Assembly: GCA_036447375.1 (NCBI GenBank)
Contig: JAZFUU010000285.1
Location: 1-15,826 of the forward strand
Length of the DNA: 15,826 bases
From: JACZXC01 sp036447375
GTDB lineage: Bacteria > Myxococcota_A > UBA9160 > SMWR01
Direction of reading: 5' to 3'
In this document: positions 6,441 to 13,050 of the stretch, in pieces
How positions within the stretch are numbered: position 1 is the stretch's first letter
How the letters are laid out: each line of letters begins with the position of its first letter
Program-made: the position numbers and the translations under genes
Notes under the pieces: generated by a model
What the model saw: the letters and a program-made list of their open reading frames with translations, nothing else
Told to the model about the DNA's origin: nothing
Database searches by the model: none

Positions 6441-7733
6441 TCAGCGGGACTTGCCCGAAAAGTACTCGCGGGTTCCCTGAGACTCTCGAGCCTCTGCGAT
6501 GCGGCGCAACGCCAGTATGTAGGCAGCCGTTCTCAGGGGCACCCCCTCGTCGGAATGGATCTGCCACATCGCGTCGAAGGCGCGGTGGAGGATCTGTTCG
6601 AGTCGCTCCCGCACCTCGTCCAGTGTCCAGGAGTAGCCCTGGCGGTTCTGGGTCCACTCGAAATAGCTGACGGTCACGCCTCCGGCATTCGTGAGGACAT
6701 CCGGAAGCACCAGGATGCCTTTCTCGTGCAGCCGTTCGTCGATTTCGCCCACGATGGGGCCGTTGGCCACCTCGGCGATGACGGGAGCGCGAATGCGGTC
6801 GACGTTGTCGGCGTCGATTACGCCCTCGAGGGCGGCGGGAATCAGCAGATCCACGTCGAGTTCTAGCAGTTCGGCGTTGGTGATTCGCTCGTGTTTCACG
6901 AGTTCGCAGACCGAGCCCGAGCAGTAGACGCCCTCGAGCGCTCGTGTTTCCTGCTTGTTCCGGTAGAGGCTCTCGATGTCGAAGCCGTCGTCGGATTGAA
7001 TGCCCCCTTTCGAGTCGCTGACGGCGACGATCTTGTGGCCCGCCTGCTGCAGGAGCCGGGCGACGTGATAGCCGGCGTTTCCGAGGCCCTGCACCGCAAT
7101 CCGAAGGGGCTGGGTGCCGCCGGTTCGGGCCAGGTAGTCCCGAATCACGATGAAGGCGCCACGGCCCGTCGCTTCTTCCCGACCCAGGCTTCCGCCGATG
7201 GCGACGGGCTTGCCGGTGATCACGCCGGGCGCCTTGATTCGTTTGATGGTTTCGTATTCGTCCGCCATCCATCCCATGATACGCGCGTTCGTGTATACAT
7301 CCGGTGCCGGAATGTCGACCTCTGGTCCGATGAAGTCGGCCATCGCACGCATGTACGCTCGGGAGAGCCGTTCGAGCTCCAGGGGCGTGAGCCGCTTCGG
7401 ATCCACCGTCACACCGCCTTTTCCGCCCCCATACGGGATCCCCACTACGGCGCACTTGAGAGTCATCCACAGAGCCAGGGCCTGGACCTCTTCCAGAGTT
7501 ACGCCGGGGTGAAAGCGAATGCCGCCCTTGGCGGGACCGAGGGTATCGTTGTAGCGGCAGCGGTAGGCCGTGAAATACTCGGTGGCACCGTCATCCATCC
7601 GGACAGGGAGCGAAGCGACGAGGCAAGCCTCGGGGCGCCGCAGGAGGTCGATGACCTCGCGGTGGATTCCGGCCTTCTCGCCGATTCGTTCGACCCGGGC
7701 AATCGCATCGGAAAAGACGTTCGCCGTCGCCAA
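6441..7733 (-). CDS. gdhA: Glu/Leu/Phe/Val dehydrogenase family protein, probable glutamate dehydrogenase
   Basis: The enzyme oxidatively deaminates an amino acid, most likely glutamate to 2-oxoglutarate, using NAD(P). At 430 residues it matches the short hexameric GDHs. Seen motifs are GPAKGGIRFHP (66-76), the catalytic-lysine segment PYGGGKGGV (Lys105), DIPAPDV (140-146), GSLGREEATGRG (about 181-192) and the Rossmann GLGNAG (216-221) followed by VSDSKGG. ANGPI and NAGGVTVSYFEW near the C-terminus are typical. The start is TTG at 7733 with GGAGG eight bases upstream. The nearest in-frame alternatives would delete conserved helix. It lies 39 bp below the FAD oxidoreductase and 27 bp above TerB. 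Part of its ribosome site is inside an 8-bp inverted repeat. Leucine dehydrogenase is less likely given length and motifs, and cofactor preference cannot be fixed. Confidence 0.92.
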   Translation of the reverse strand: MATANVFSDAIARVERIGEKAGIHREVIDLLRRPEACLVASLPVRMDDGATEYFTAYRCRYNDTLGPAKGGIRFHPGVTLEEVQALALWMTLKCAVVGIPYGGGKGGVTVDPKRLTPLELERLSRAYMRAMADFIGPEVDIPAPDVYTNARIMGWMADEYETIKRIKAPGVITGKPVAIGGSLGREEATGRGAFIVIRDYLARTGGTQPLRIAVQGLGNAGYHVARLLQQAGHKIVAVSDSKGGIQSDDGFDIESLYRNKQETRALEGVYCSGSVCELVKHERITNAELLELDVDLLIPAALEGVIDADNVDRIRAPVIAEVANGPIVGEIDERLHEKGILVLPDVLTNAGGVTVSYFEWTQNRQGYSWTLDEVRERLEQILHRAFDAMWQIHSDEGVPLRTAAYILALRRIAEARESQGTREYFSGKSR

Positions 7734-7742
7734 CGCTGAATC

Positions 7743-7767
7743 CTCCGAGCCCGATGCTAGCTCGGAG
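7743..7767 (-). promoter_or_regulatory. Hairpin covering the ribosome-binding site of the dehydrogenase
   Basis: CTCCGAGC (7743-7750) and GCTCGGAG (7760-7767) form a perfect 8-bp inverted repeat with a nine-base loop. In the leftward transcript the 3' arm ends in GGAG, which with the next bases GA makes the Shine-Dalgarno sequence for the TTG start at 7733. The stem would therefore hide most of that site. GCTAGC also occurs twice here (7756-7761 and 7772-7777), the second copy overlapping the stop codon of the upstream gene. Confidence 0.5.
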
Positions 7768-7772
7768 CGGGG

Positions 7773-9311
7773 CTAGCGCCGCAACGCCATCCAGCGTTCG
7801 AGGATCTTCATGGCGAAGGGTGTTCCCCGCGTGCGCATGTAGGCACCGGCGATCCGCTTGATACCCTCGGCCTGGGTCGGATAGGGATGGATCGTGCGCA
7901 GGATCGTCCGGAGTCCAAGCCCCCCGACCATCGCGAGTGTGATCTCGCTGATCATCTCGCCGGCATGGGCCGCGACGATCGTCGCACCGAGAATGCGGTC
8001 CGAGCCCTTTGCCACGTACACCTTGACGAATCCGTCTTCCTCTCCGTCGGTGACGGCGCGATCGATCTCGGCCAGGGGAACCTGAAACGTGTCGATTTCG
8101 CGTCCGCTCCGCGCCGCTTCGTCCTGGCTGAGGCCCACATGGGCGACCTCGGGATCGGTATACGTGCACCACGGCACGATCAGCTTGCTGAGCTTCTGGC
8201 TGCGGAAGAAAAGGGCGTTCTGAACCGCGATCTTTGCAGCCGCGTCGGCGGCATGGGTGAACTTCCAGTTCATGCAGACGTCACCCGCTGCGTAGATACG
8301 GGGGTTCGTGGTCCGGAGCGTGTCATCGACGCGAACTCCGCCGCGGGGGTCGTGTTCGACGCCAACCGTTTCGAGGCCCATTCCCCCGACGTTGGGCGCT
8401 CGGCCTACCCCGACGAGAATCTCGTCGACGGCGATCGCCCGGGTCCCCCCATCTGCATCGGCGATCTGGATCACCTTCTCCCCGGCTGACGCGTCGACCC
8501 TGCGGAGCTGGCAGCCGAGTTCGAGTTGGATTCCCTCGCTCCGGAATCGCCGCTGTACGATCTCCGCGGCATCGCTGTCCTCGCGGGGAAGCAGGTGCGG
8601 AGCTTGATCGAAGACGAAGACCTCGGAGCCGAGGCGTCGAAAAGCCTGGGCCATCTCGCACCCGATCGGGCCGCCGCCGATGACAGCGAGCCGCCGCGGC
8701 CGCTCGGTCAGTTCGAAAATCGTCTCGTTGGTCCGGTAGCCGGCCTCGGAGAGCCCCTCGATGGGTGGTATCACGGGCCGCGCGCCCGTGGCGATCACCG
8801 CCTTCTTGAAGCGCAGTCGCTGTTCTCCGACCTCGACGCAATCGGAGCCCGAAAAGCGCGCCTCGCCCAGGAAGACGTCCACCCCGAGTTCATCCCGATA
8901 GCGCGCGGCCGAGTCGACGGCGCTGATGCGAGCGCGGATTCTCCGCACCCGCGCCATGACGGCGCCGAAATCGATCTCGGCAGACGGGGGGACTCCCAGC
9001 CCGAATTCCGACGACCGACGTGCCTGAGTTACGACCCGAGAAGCGTGGATCAGCGCCTTTGAGGGCACGCAGCCGACGTTCAGACAATCGCCCCCCATGA
9101 GATCTCGTTCGACCAGGGCGACCTTTGCCCGTAGGCCCGCGGCGACGGCGGCGGTGATGAGGCCGGCTGTCCCGGCTCCGATGATCACGAGGTTGTAGCG
9201 ACCCGTCGGTTCGGGGTTCACCCACGGATCGGGGTGGACGTGGGCCAACAGCGTCGCGTTGTGCTCATCTTTCGGAAGTAGATTCCGTTCCGGCGTCATC
9301 GCCAGGGTCAT
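7773..9311 (-). CDS. MerA-like FAD-dependent pyridine nucleotide-disulfide oxidoreductase
   Basis: The protein (512 aa) is a class I flavoprotein disulfide reductase related to mercuric reductase and dihydrolipoamide dehydrogenase. It has an FAD-binding GAGTAG (45-50), the redox pair C76/C81 in GGDCLNVGCVPSKALI, an NAD(P) Rossmann GGGPIG (212-217), YAAGDVC (FAD ribityl site, about 340) and the dimerisation domain to the end. The active-site segment is HPYPTQAEG (475-483). Tyr477 stands where Lpd and glutathione reductase have the catalytic His, as in MerA. Unlike true MerA there is no N-terminal HMA domain and no C-terminal vicinal cysteine pair. An N-terminal extension of about 35 residues precedes the FAD domain. 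ATG 9311 is chosen over ATG 9368, which would overlap the upstream gene, because GGAGG lies nine bases before it. The substrate is unknown; a thiol/metalloid reductase is plausible. Confidence 0.88.
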   Translation of the reverse strand: MTLAMTPERNLLPKDEHNATLLAHVHPDPWVNPEPTGRYNLVIIGAGTAGLITAAVAAGLRAKVALVERDLMGGDCLNVGCVPSKALIHASRVVTQARRSSEFGLGVPPSAEIDFGAVMARVRRIRARISAVDSAARYRDELGVDVFLGEARFSGSDCVEVGEQRLRFKKAVIATGARPVIPPIEGLSEAGYRTNETIFELTERPRRLAVIGGGPIGCEMAQAFRRLGSEVFVFDQAPHLLPREDSDAAEIVQRRFRSEGIQLELGCQLRRVDASAGEKVIQIADADGGTRAIAVDEILVGVGRAPNVGGMGLETVGVEHDPRGGVRVDDTLRTTNPRIYAAGDVCMNWKFTHAADAAAKIAVQNALFFRSQKLSKLIVPWCTYTDPEVAHVGLSQDEAARSGREIDTFQVPLAEIDRAVTDGEEDGFVKVYVAKGSDRILGATIVAAHAGEMISEITLAMVGGLGLRTILRTIHPYPTQAEGIKRIAGAYMRTRGTPFAMKILERWMALRR

Positions 9312-9351
9312 CGGGCTGGACCTCCGTTTCTCGGGCTTCGAATCGATCGGA

Positions 9352-10071
9352 TCAGGTGCCGGTGGCATCGCTCAGGGCGCGCCGGGCGATGCGTGTGATC
9401 AGGACCGTGACGACAGCCGTTACGATCAGGCCGCCGATGAAGATCCAGCGCTCCTGGGCGCTACCGACACCCGTCTCACCCGCGGCAAGGTCGGCCAGGT
9501 TGCGGACCAGCGAGCCCAGATAGACATAGAGTAGTGTTCCCGGGAGCATCCCCAGGCAGGCCACGACATAGTCGCCGAATCGCACCCGCGTCAGCCCCAG
9601 TGCGTAGTTGAGCAGGTTGAAGGGAAATACCGGAGAGAGCCTGAGCAGGAAAACGATCTTCCGGCCTTCGCTACCGATGGCCCGATCGATGGCGGCAAAG
9701 CGCTCATTGCCCTCCAGCCGTCGCTCGATCGCCGCCCGGGCGAGGTGGCGCGCCACCAGGAAGGCGGCACACGCGCCCAGGCTCGCGGCCGTGAACACAA
9801 TCACGACGCCCTCGAGCAATCCGAAAATCGCTCCGGCCGCCAAGGTCAACAACGCGCCCGGTACAAAACCGACAACGGCGGCGGCGTACCCCGCTACGAA
9901 TACGATCGGTCCCCAGATGCCGAGCCCTTCCACCCATCTCGCGAAGACGGGGAGGTACGCACCCGCGTACCTCCCGAGCAAGATCAGCGCCACGAGGGCG
10001 GCGGCGGCCAGCGCCACCCGCACGAGGGGAAGCCCCCCGATCGTGGACTCGACTTGGGTTTCACGCGTCAA
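9352..10071 (-). CDS. TVP38/TMEM64 family membrane protein
   Basis: This 239-residue integral membrane protein belongs to the SNARE_assoc/VTT (DedA-related) superfamily, some members of which handle lipids. Hydrophobic segments occur at about 17-35, 50-70, 72-95 and near residues 170 and 205-225. The family core is visible as GFVPGALLTLAAGAIFG and, in the second half, LLRLSPVFPFNLLNYALGLTRVRFGDYVVACLGMLPGTLLYVYLG, where the RLSP.FPFNLLNY..GLT stretch is characteristic. The ATG at 10071 overlaps the arsS stop TGA, so translation is probably coupled. Genes of this family frequently lie beside, or are fused to, MerA-like flavoproteins, which fits the next gene here. The transported or scrambled substrate is unknown. 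Confidence 0.88.
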   Translation of the reverse strand: MTRETQVESTIGGLPLVRVALAAAALVALILLGRYAGAYLPVFARWVEGLGIWGPIVFVAGYAAAVVGFVPGALLTLAAGAIFGLLEGVVIVFTAASLGACAAFLVARHLARAAIERRLEGNERFAAIDRAIGSEGRKIVFLLRLSPVFPFNLLNYALGLTRVRFGDYVVACLGMLPGTLLYVYLGSLVRNLADLAAGETGVGSAQERWIFIGGLIVTAVVTVLITRIARRALSDATGT

Positions 10072-11036
10072 GGCCCGCTCAGCGCGCCTCCGCAGCTCGA
10101 GCCATTCCCCGCGCTGCAGCCATAGCAGTGTTGGTCGGTGGCAATTCCACTGCCGACCAGGTCCTCGAGGTTGTCGATGTCCCAGACGGTTCGCGGCCGA
10201 CCGCCCAGGGGGATCTCGAGCATCTGATTGAAGTCACAGTCGTAGAGTTGGCCATCGAAACCCACGGATACGAGATCGCGGCACATCAGACGGGAAACCG
10301 TGTCCGGGTTGAAATGGTTGACGAGCAGCGAGAGGTATTCCTCGGCCTTCGACTCGCGGGCCAGCCGCTGCGCGAAGCGTTTGATGGGCATGTTGGTGAT
10401 GGTCAGAAGCCGGTGGAATTCGATGCCGTGCCGACGCATCTCGACCCGGTACCGCTCTTCCAGTTCGGCCTGAGGGGGCGGAAGCGTGGGGCCCAGGGGG
10501 TTGTAGACCAGGTCGAGACGGAGTCGGGAATGCGGCTTCCCATACCCGAGGCGGTTCAATCTCTGCAGCGCTTGAAGGCTCCGAATGAAGACACCTCGGC
10601 CGCGCTGTTCGTCGACGTTGTCCGGTTCGGTGCAGGGAAGGGAAGCGATGATCTGCACGCGATGCTCGGCCAGGAACTCCGCGGTGTCCTCCTGCCCGGG
10701 CACGAGGAGAACAGTCAGATTGCAGCGGTCGATGACGTCTCGCTGCAGCTCGCGGGCTCCGATGACGAGTTTCCGGAACTGATCGTGCAGTTCGGGAGCG
10801 CCCCCAGTGAGATCCAGCGTGGTCACGCCGGGGCTGCATTTCAGCAGCTCGAGGATCCGATCCGCCGTCTTCTCGGACAGACGCTCCGAACGCAGGGGGC
10901 CGGCTTCGACGTGGCAGTGGTGGCAGGCGAGGTCGCAGCGGAGTCCGACGTTCACCTGCAACGTTGTCGGCGACGCGCGCCGCAGGCACGGAAGACCGTG
11001 TCGGGCGAGGGATTCGACGAAAGGGATCGCGCTCAT
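10068..11036 (-). CDS. arsS: Radical-SAM protein ArsS (arsenosugar biosynthesis family)
   Basis: ArsS-family enzymes are assigned to adding the adenosyl group to dimethylarsenic during arsenosugar synthesis, after ArsM methylation. The 322-residue product has the radical-SAM triad C34/C38/C41 in CDLACHHC, preceded by TLQVNVGLR and followed by HVEAGP. LDLTGGAPEL is the GGE-like SAM-binding motif. DLVYNPLGPTLPPPQ, the CRDLVSVGFDGQLYDCDFNQML segment and the ending HCYGCSAGNGSSCGGALSGP (303-322) are hallmarks of this Cys-rich family. Several members elsewhere are selenoproteins; here all these positions are ordinary cysteines and no in-frame TGA interrupts the gene. The ATG at 11036 has GAGG ten bases upstream. 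The gene overlaps the TVP38 start by 4 bp. No arsM or arsR is visible in the window, so arsenic as the actual substrate is inferred from the family. Confidence 0.88.
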   Translation of the reverse strand: MSAIPFVESLARHGLPCLRRASPTTLQVNVGLRCDLACHHCHVEAGPLRSERLSEKTADRILELLKCSPGVTTLDLTGGAPELHDQFRKLVIGARELQRDVIDRCNLTVLLVPGQEDTAEFLAEHRVQIIASLPCTEPDNVDEQRGRGVFIRSLQALQRLNRLGYGKPHSRLRLDLVYNPLGPTLPPPQAELEERYRVEMRRHGIEFHRLLTITNMPIKRFAQRLARESKAEEYLSLLVNHFNPDTVSRLMCRDLVSVGFDGQLYDCDFNQMLEIPLGGRPRTVWDIDNLEDLVGSGIATDQHCYGCSAGNGSSCGGALSGP

Positions 11037-11152
11037 GGCGAGACTGCCTCGCTTTGTTGCCGTTCGCCGCTTTCACCGAGCTCGCCCGGGGCGGCCGCGG
11101 CGCGGCGATCTCGCATGTTGGATGCGTGGACGGCGCGCCGGTTTCGACCCTT

Positions 11153-11863
11153 TCAATCGGATCGGCTGCGAAAGCGAAAGTTAGCAAAGGTGGCGGTTGC
11201 CTTCTGGCAACTGTTGTCCGAGTCGCTCATGAGCGCGATCCCCAGGAGCGGCGGTGGAGAGTCCCCGAACAGGGCTCGGTACCAGCTGGCTACGTCGACG
11301 GCTTCCTCGCGCCAGTCCCCGCTCGGGCCGGTGGCCTGGACGATCATTTTCGAGGAGGCCTCGAAAGGGCTGTCCCAGTGCGCGCCGATCGCGGCCCGCG
11401 AGGCCCACACGAAGTTGAGGGCGCGGCCCGGGGGGGCCCCTCCGTAGAACACCTGTCCGAGCCGGTGTCGCAGGCGCTGGCCCAGTGTCGCCCGCTGCGG
11501 GTCGAAGCGAAACAGGACGTAGACTCGGGCCGCGAAATCGTCCCCCTCCCGGGTTCTTTCCTCGCGGATCGCGAGTCCGCGCTCGATCCGCCAGCGCCAG
11601 ACGAGGACTGGGGTTCGGGCGAGATCGAACTCCACCAGAGGCAGGAGCAGGGCGGAGGCAGAACACTCGCTCTCCGCCCGCACAGCGGCCGTCCCTTCGA
11701 CCGTCACCGGGGTATAGATCGTGGCAGCGGATACAGAACGGAAGTGTAGGGGCTTCCAGGGGTCGGTCCCGGGCGCCGGCAGCGGGATCACCTCGCTACC
11801 GGCCGAGATCGAGGAGCTGACGGCGAAAGAAAGAGTGAGGACAAAGCCGGAAAGGCAGCGCAT
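11153..11863 (-). CDS. Secreted DUF3047 family protein
   Basis: The 236-residue product begins with a Sec-type signal peptide, MRCLSGFVLTLSFAVSSSISAG, with a short positive start, a hydrophobic core and a small-residue end. The mature part matches the DUF3047 family, whose function is unknown. Landmarks are VLVWRWRIE, EGDDFAARVYVLFRF, LNFVWAS, WDSPFEASSKMIV, the WREEAVDVASWYRALFG segment and the closing GIALMSDSDNSCQKATATFANFRFR. In family members the last part usually reads TDTDNT, so the region is typical. I chose ATG 11863 because the open frame further upstream (to 12121) is arginine-rich and lacks family similarity, while the signal peptide begins exactly here. The ribosome site is weak. 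It lies 116 bp upstream of arsS on the same strand, so it may be the first gene of that operon or a separate unit. Confidence 0.8.
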   Translation of the reverse strand: MRCLSGFVLTLSFAVSSSISAGSEVIPLPAPGTDPWKPLHFRSVSAATIYTPVTVEGTAAVRAESECSASALLLPLVEFDLARTPVLVWRWRIERGLAIREERTREGDDFAARVYVLFRFDPQRATLGQRLRHRLGQVFYGGAPPGRALNFVWASRAAIGAHWDSPFEASSKMIVQATGPSGDWREEAVDVASWYRALFGDSPPPLLGIALMSDSDNSCQKATATFANFRFRSRSD

Positions 11864-11881
11864 GCTGACCGAAGACCCCCC

Positions 11882-11899
11882 GCTTGCGACCGCGCAAGC
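11882..11899. promoter_or_regulatory. Hairpin in the leader of the DUF3047 gene
   Basis: GCTTGCG (11882-11888) pairs exactly with CGCAAGC (11893-11899) around a four-base loop. It ends 18 bases before the DUF3047 ATG and may be leader structure or an operator. Confidence 0.35.
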
Positions 11900-11920
11900 C
11901 TGACATCGCCACCCGGTCCC

Positions 11921-12009
11921 TGCAATTGCACGCGATCCGAGCCGCAATCGCGTCCAATCGGGTATGATCGGGTGATCATGGTTTCCGGTCGGTCGCGCGT
12001 TTCGCGCGA
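11921..12009. promoter_or_regulatory. Divergent regulatory region with stacked palindromes
   Basis: Within the 271-bp gap between the DUF3047 and SDR genes there is a 10-bp palindrome TGCAATTGCA (11921-11930). It is followed by an inverted repeat ACGCGAT-N10-ATCGCGT (11930-11953). A possible -10 TATGAT lies at 11963-11968, overlapped by a 10-bp-spaced direct repeat of ATCGGGT (11957-11963 and 11967-11973). A second inverted repeat TCGCGCG-TTT-CGCGCGA is at 11993-12009. The N10 repeat would cover the -35 zone of a rightward promoter using that -10; no good -35 hexamer is visible, as expected for an activator- or repressor-controlled promoter. The regulator is not encoded here. Confidence 0.4.
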
Positions 12010-12134
12010 GGCCGAGTCGGATTCGGGCGCTCCTCATCGCGACCCCCCAGCGGTCCCGTAGGAGCAGTGGCCCCATCAGCCAAGCCATCGCTGGTTCGAG
12101 GCGGATTTTCCGCGGGACCAAAAGGAGCAGTGGA

Positions 12135-13040
12135 ATGAGTGAGATTCGCTATGACGGGCGCGTCGCCATCGTAACCGGTGCTGGCGGCGGCCTCGGAAAG
12201 ACCTACGCGCTGATGCTCGCTTCCCGCGGCGCCAGTGTCGTCGTGAACGACCTGGGGGGTGCCAGCGATGGCACGGGCGGTGGCTCGAGCATGGCCGACG
12301 AGGTTGTGAAGCAGATCAACGAATCCGGCGGCAAGGCCGTCGCGAACTACGATTCGGTCGCGAGTCCGGAAGGAGGCGAGGCCATCTGCAAGGCGGCCGT
12401 CGACAACTTCGGCAAGGTCGACATCGTCGTCAACAACGCCGGCATCCTGCGGGACAAGACCTTCGCCAAGCTCGAGCCCTCAGACCTCGAGGCGGTGATC
12501 GACGTCCACCTGAAGGGCGCCTTTTTCGTGACCCAGCCCGCTTTCCGCGTCATGAAGGAACAGAACTACGGCCGGATCGTATTCGCGGCGTCGGGCGCGG
12601 GAATCTTCGGCAACTTCGGCCAGAGCAACTACGGTGCCGCCAAGATGGGTCTCGTGGGACTTTCCAACGTGCTGTCCGTGGAGGGTGCAAAGTACAACAT
12701 CAAGTGCAACGTGATCGCACCGATCGCGAAGACGCGGCTCACCGAGCAGTTGCTGGGGCCCCTCGCCGACGCACTGGATCCGAAGTTCGTGACCCCCCTG
12801 GTGGGCTTCCTGTGTTCCGAGGCTTGCGAACTCACCCACGAGATCTTCGACGTGGGCGGTGGGCGCTATGCGCGCATCTTCATCGGGATGGTACCGGGCT
12901 GGGTTGCGCCCAAGGGCCAGGTTCCCAGCGCTGAGGAGATCCGAGACAATCTGGATGCGATTCGAGACCCCGAGGGCTACGTCATCCCGGCAAGCATCGC
13001 CGACGAGATGAAGGCCGTCGCCGAAGCTCTGAAGGGCTAG
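12135..13040 (+). CDS. Short-chain dehydrogenase, MFE-2-like (3R)-hydroxyacyl-CoA dehydrogenase
   Basis: The 301-residue enzyme closely resembles the N-terminal dehydrogenase domain of peroxisomal multifunctional enzyme type 2 (HSD17B4), which oxidises (3R)-hydroxyacyl-CoA with NAD. Features seen are the Rossmann TGAGGGLG (14-21), VVNDLGGASDGTGGGSS (family-specific after the second strand), NNAG (100-103) and a catalytic Ser153, Tyr166 and Lys170 in SGAGIFGNFGQSNYGAAK. The C-terminal extension ending in DPEGYVIPAS is also characteristic of MFE-2-like SDRs, which are longer than the 250-residue classical SDR. The start is ATG 12135 with AAGGAG seven bases upstream. The MaoC hydratase begins 10 bp downstream and supplies the preceding reaction of the pathway. 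Other SDR substrates such as 3-oxoacyl derivatives cannot be excluded. Confidence 0.9.
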   Translation: MSEIRYDGRVAIVTGAGGGLGKTYALMLASRGASVVVNDLGGASDGTGGGSSMADEVVKQINESGGKAVANYDSVASPEGGEAICKAAVDNFGKVDIVVNNAGILRDKTFAKLEPSDLEAVIDVHLKGAFFVTQPAFRVMKEQNYGRIVFAASGAGIFGNFGQSNYGAAKMGLVGLSNVLSVEGAKYNIKCNVIAPIAKTRLTEQLLGPLADALDPKFVTPLVGFLCSEACELTHEIFDVGGGRYARIFIGMVPGWVAPKGQVPSAEEIRDNLDAIRDPEGYVIPASIADEMKAVAEALKG

Positions 13041-13050
13041 GAGGAAAATA

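Noticed and set aside
5455..7470. Leftward open frame of 671 codons spanning the P-loop gene, TerB and the dehydrogenase
   Set aside because: It is very Arg-rich, out of frame with three confident genes and crosses their intergenic gaps, so it is a composition artefact.
7773..9368. ATG at 9368 as start of the MerA-like gene
   Set aside because: It would overlap the TVP38 gene by 17 bp and lacks a clear ribosome site, whereas ATG 9311 has GGAGG at a good distance.
10128..11447. Rightward open frame (439 codons) antisense to arsS and DUF3047
   Set aside because: The real genes on the opposite strand have clear motifs (radical-SAM cysteines, DUF3047 landmarks); this frame has none.
11864..12121. 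Upstream extension of the DUF3047 protein by about 86 residues
   Set aside because: It is basic, low in family similarity, would bury the signal peptide and runs through a palindrome-rich intergenic region.
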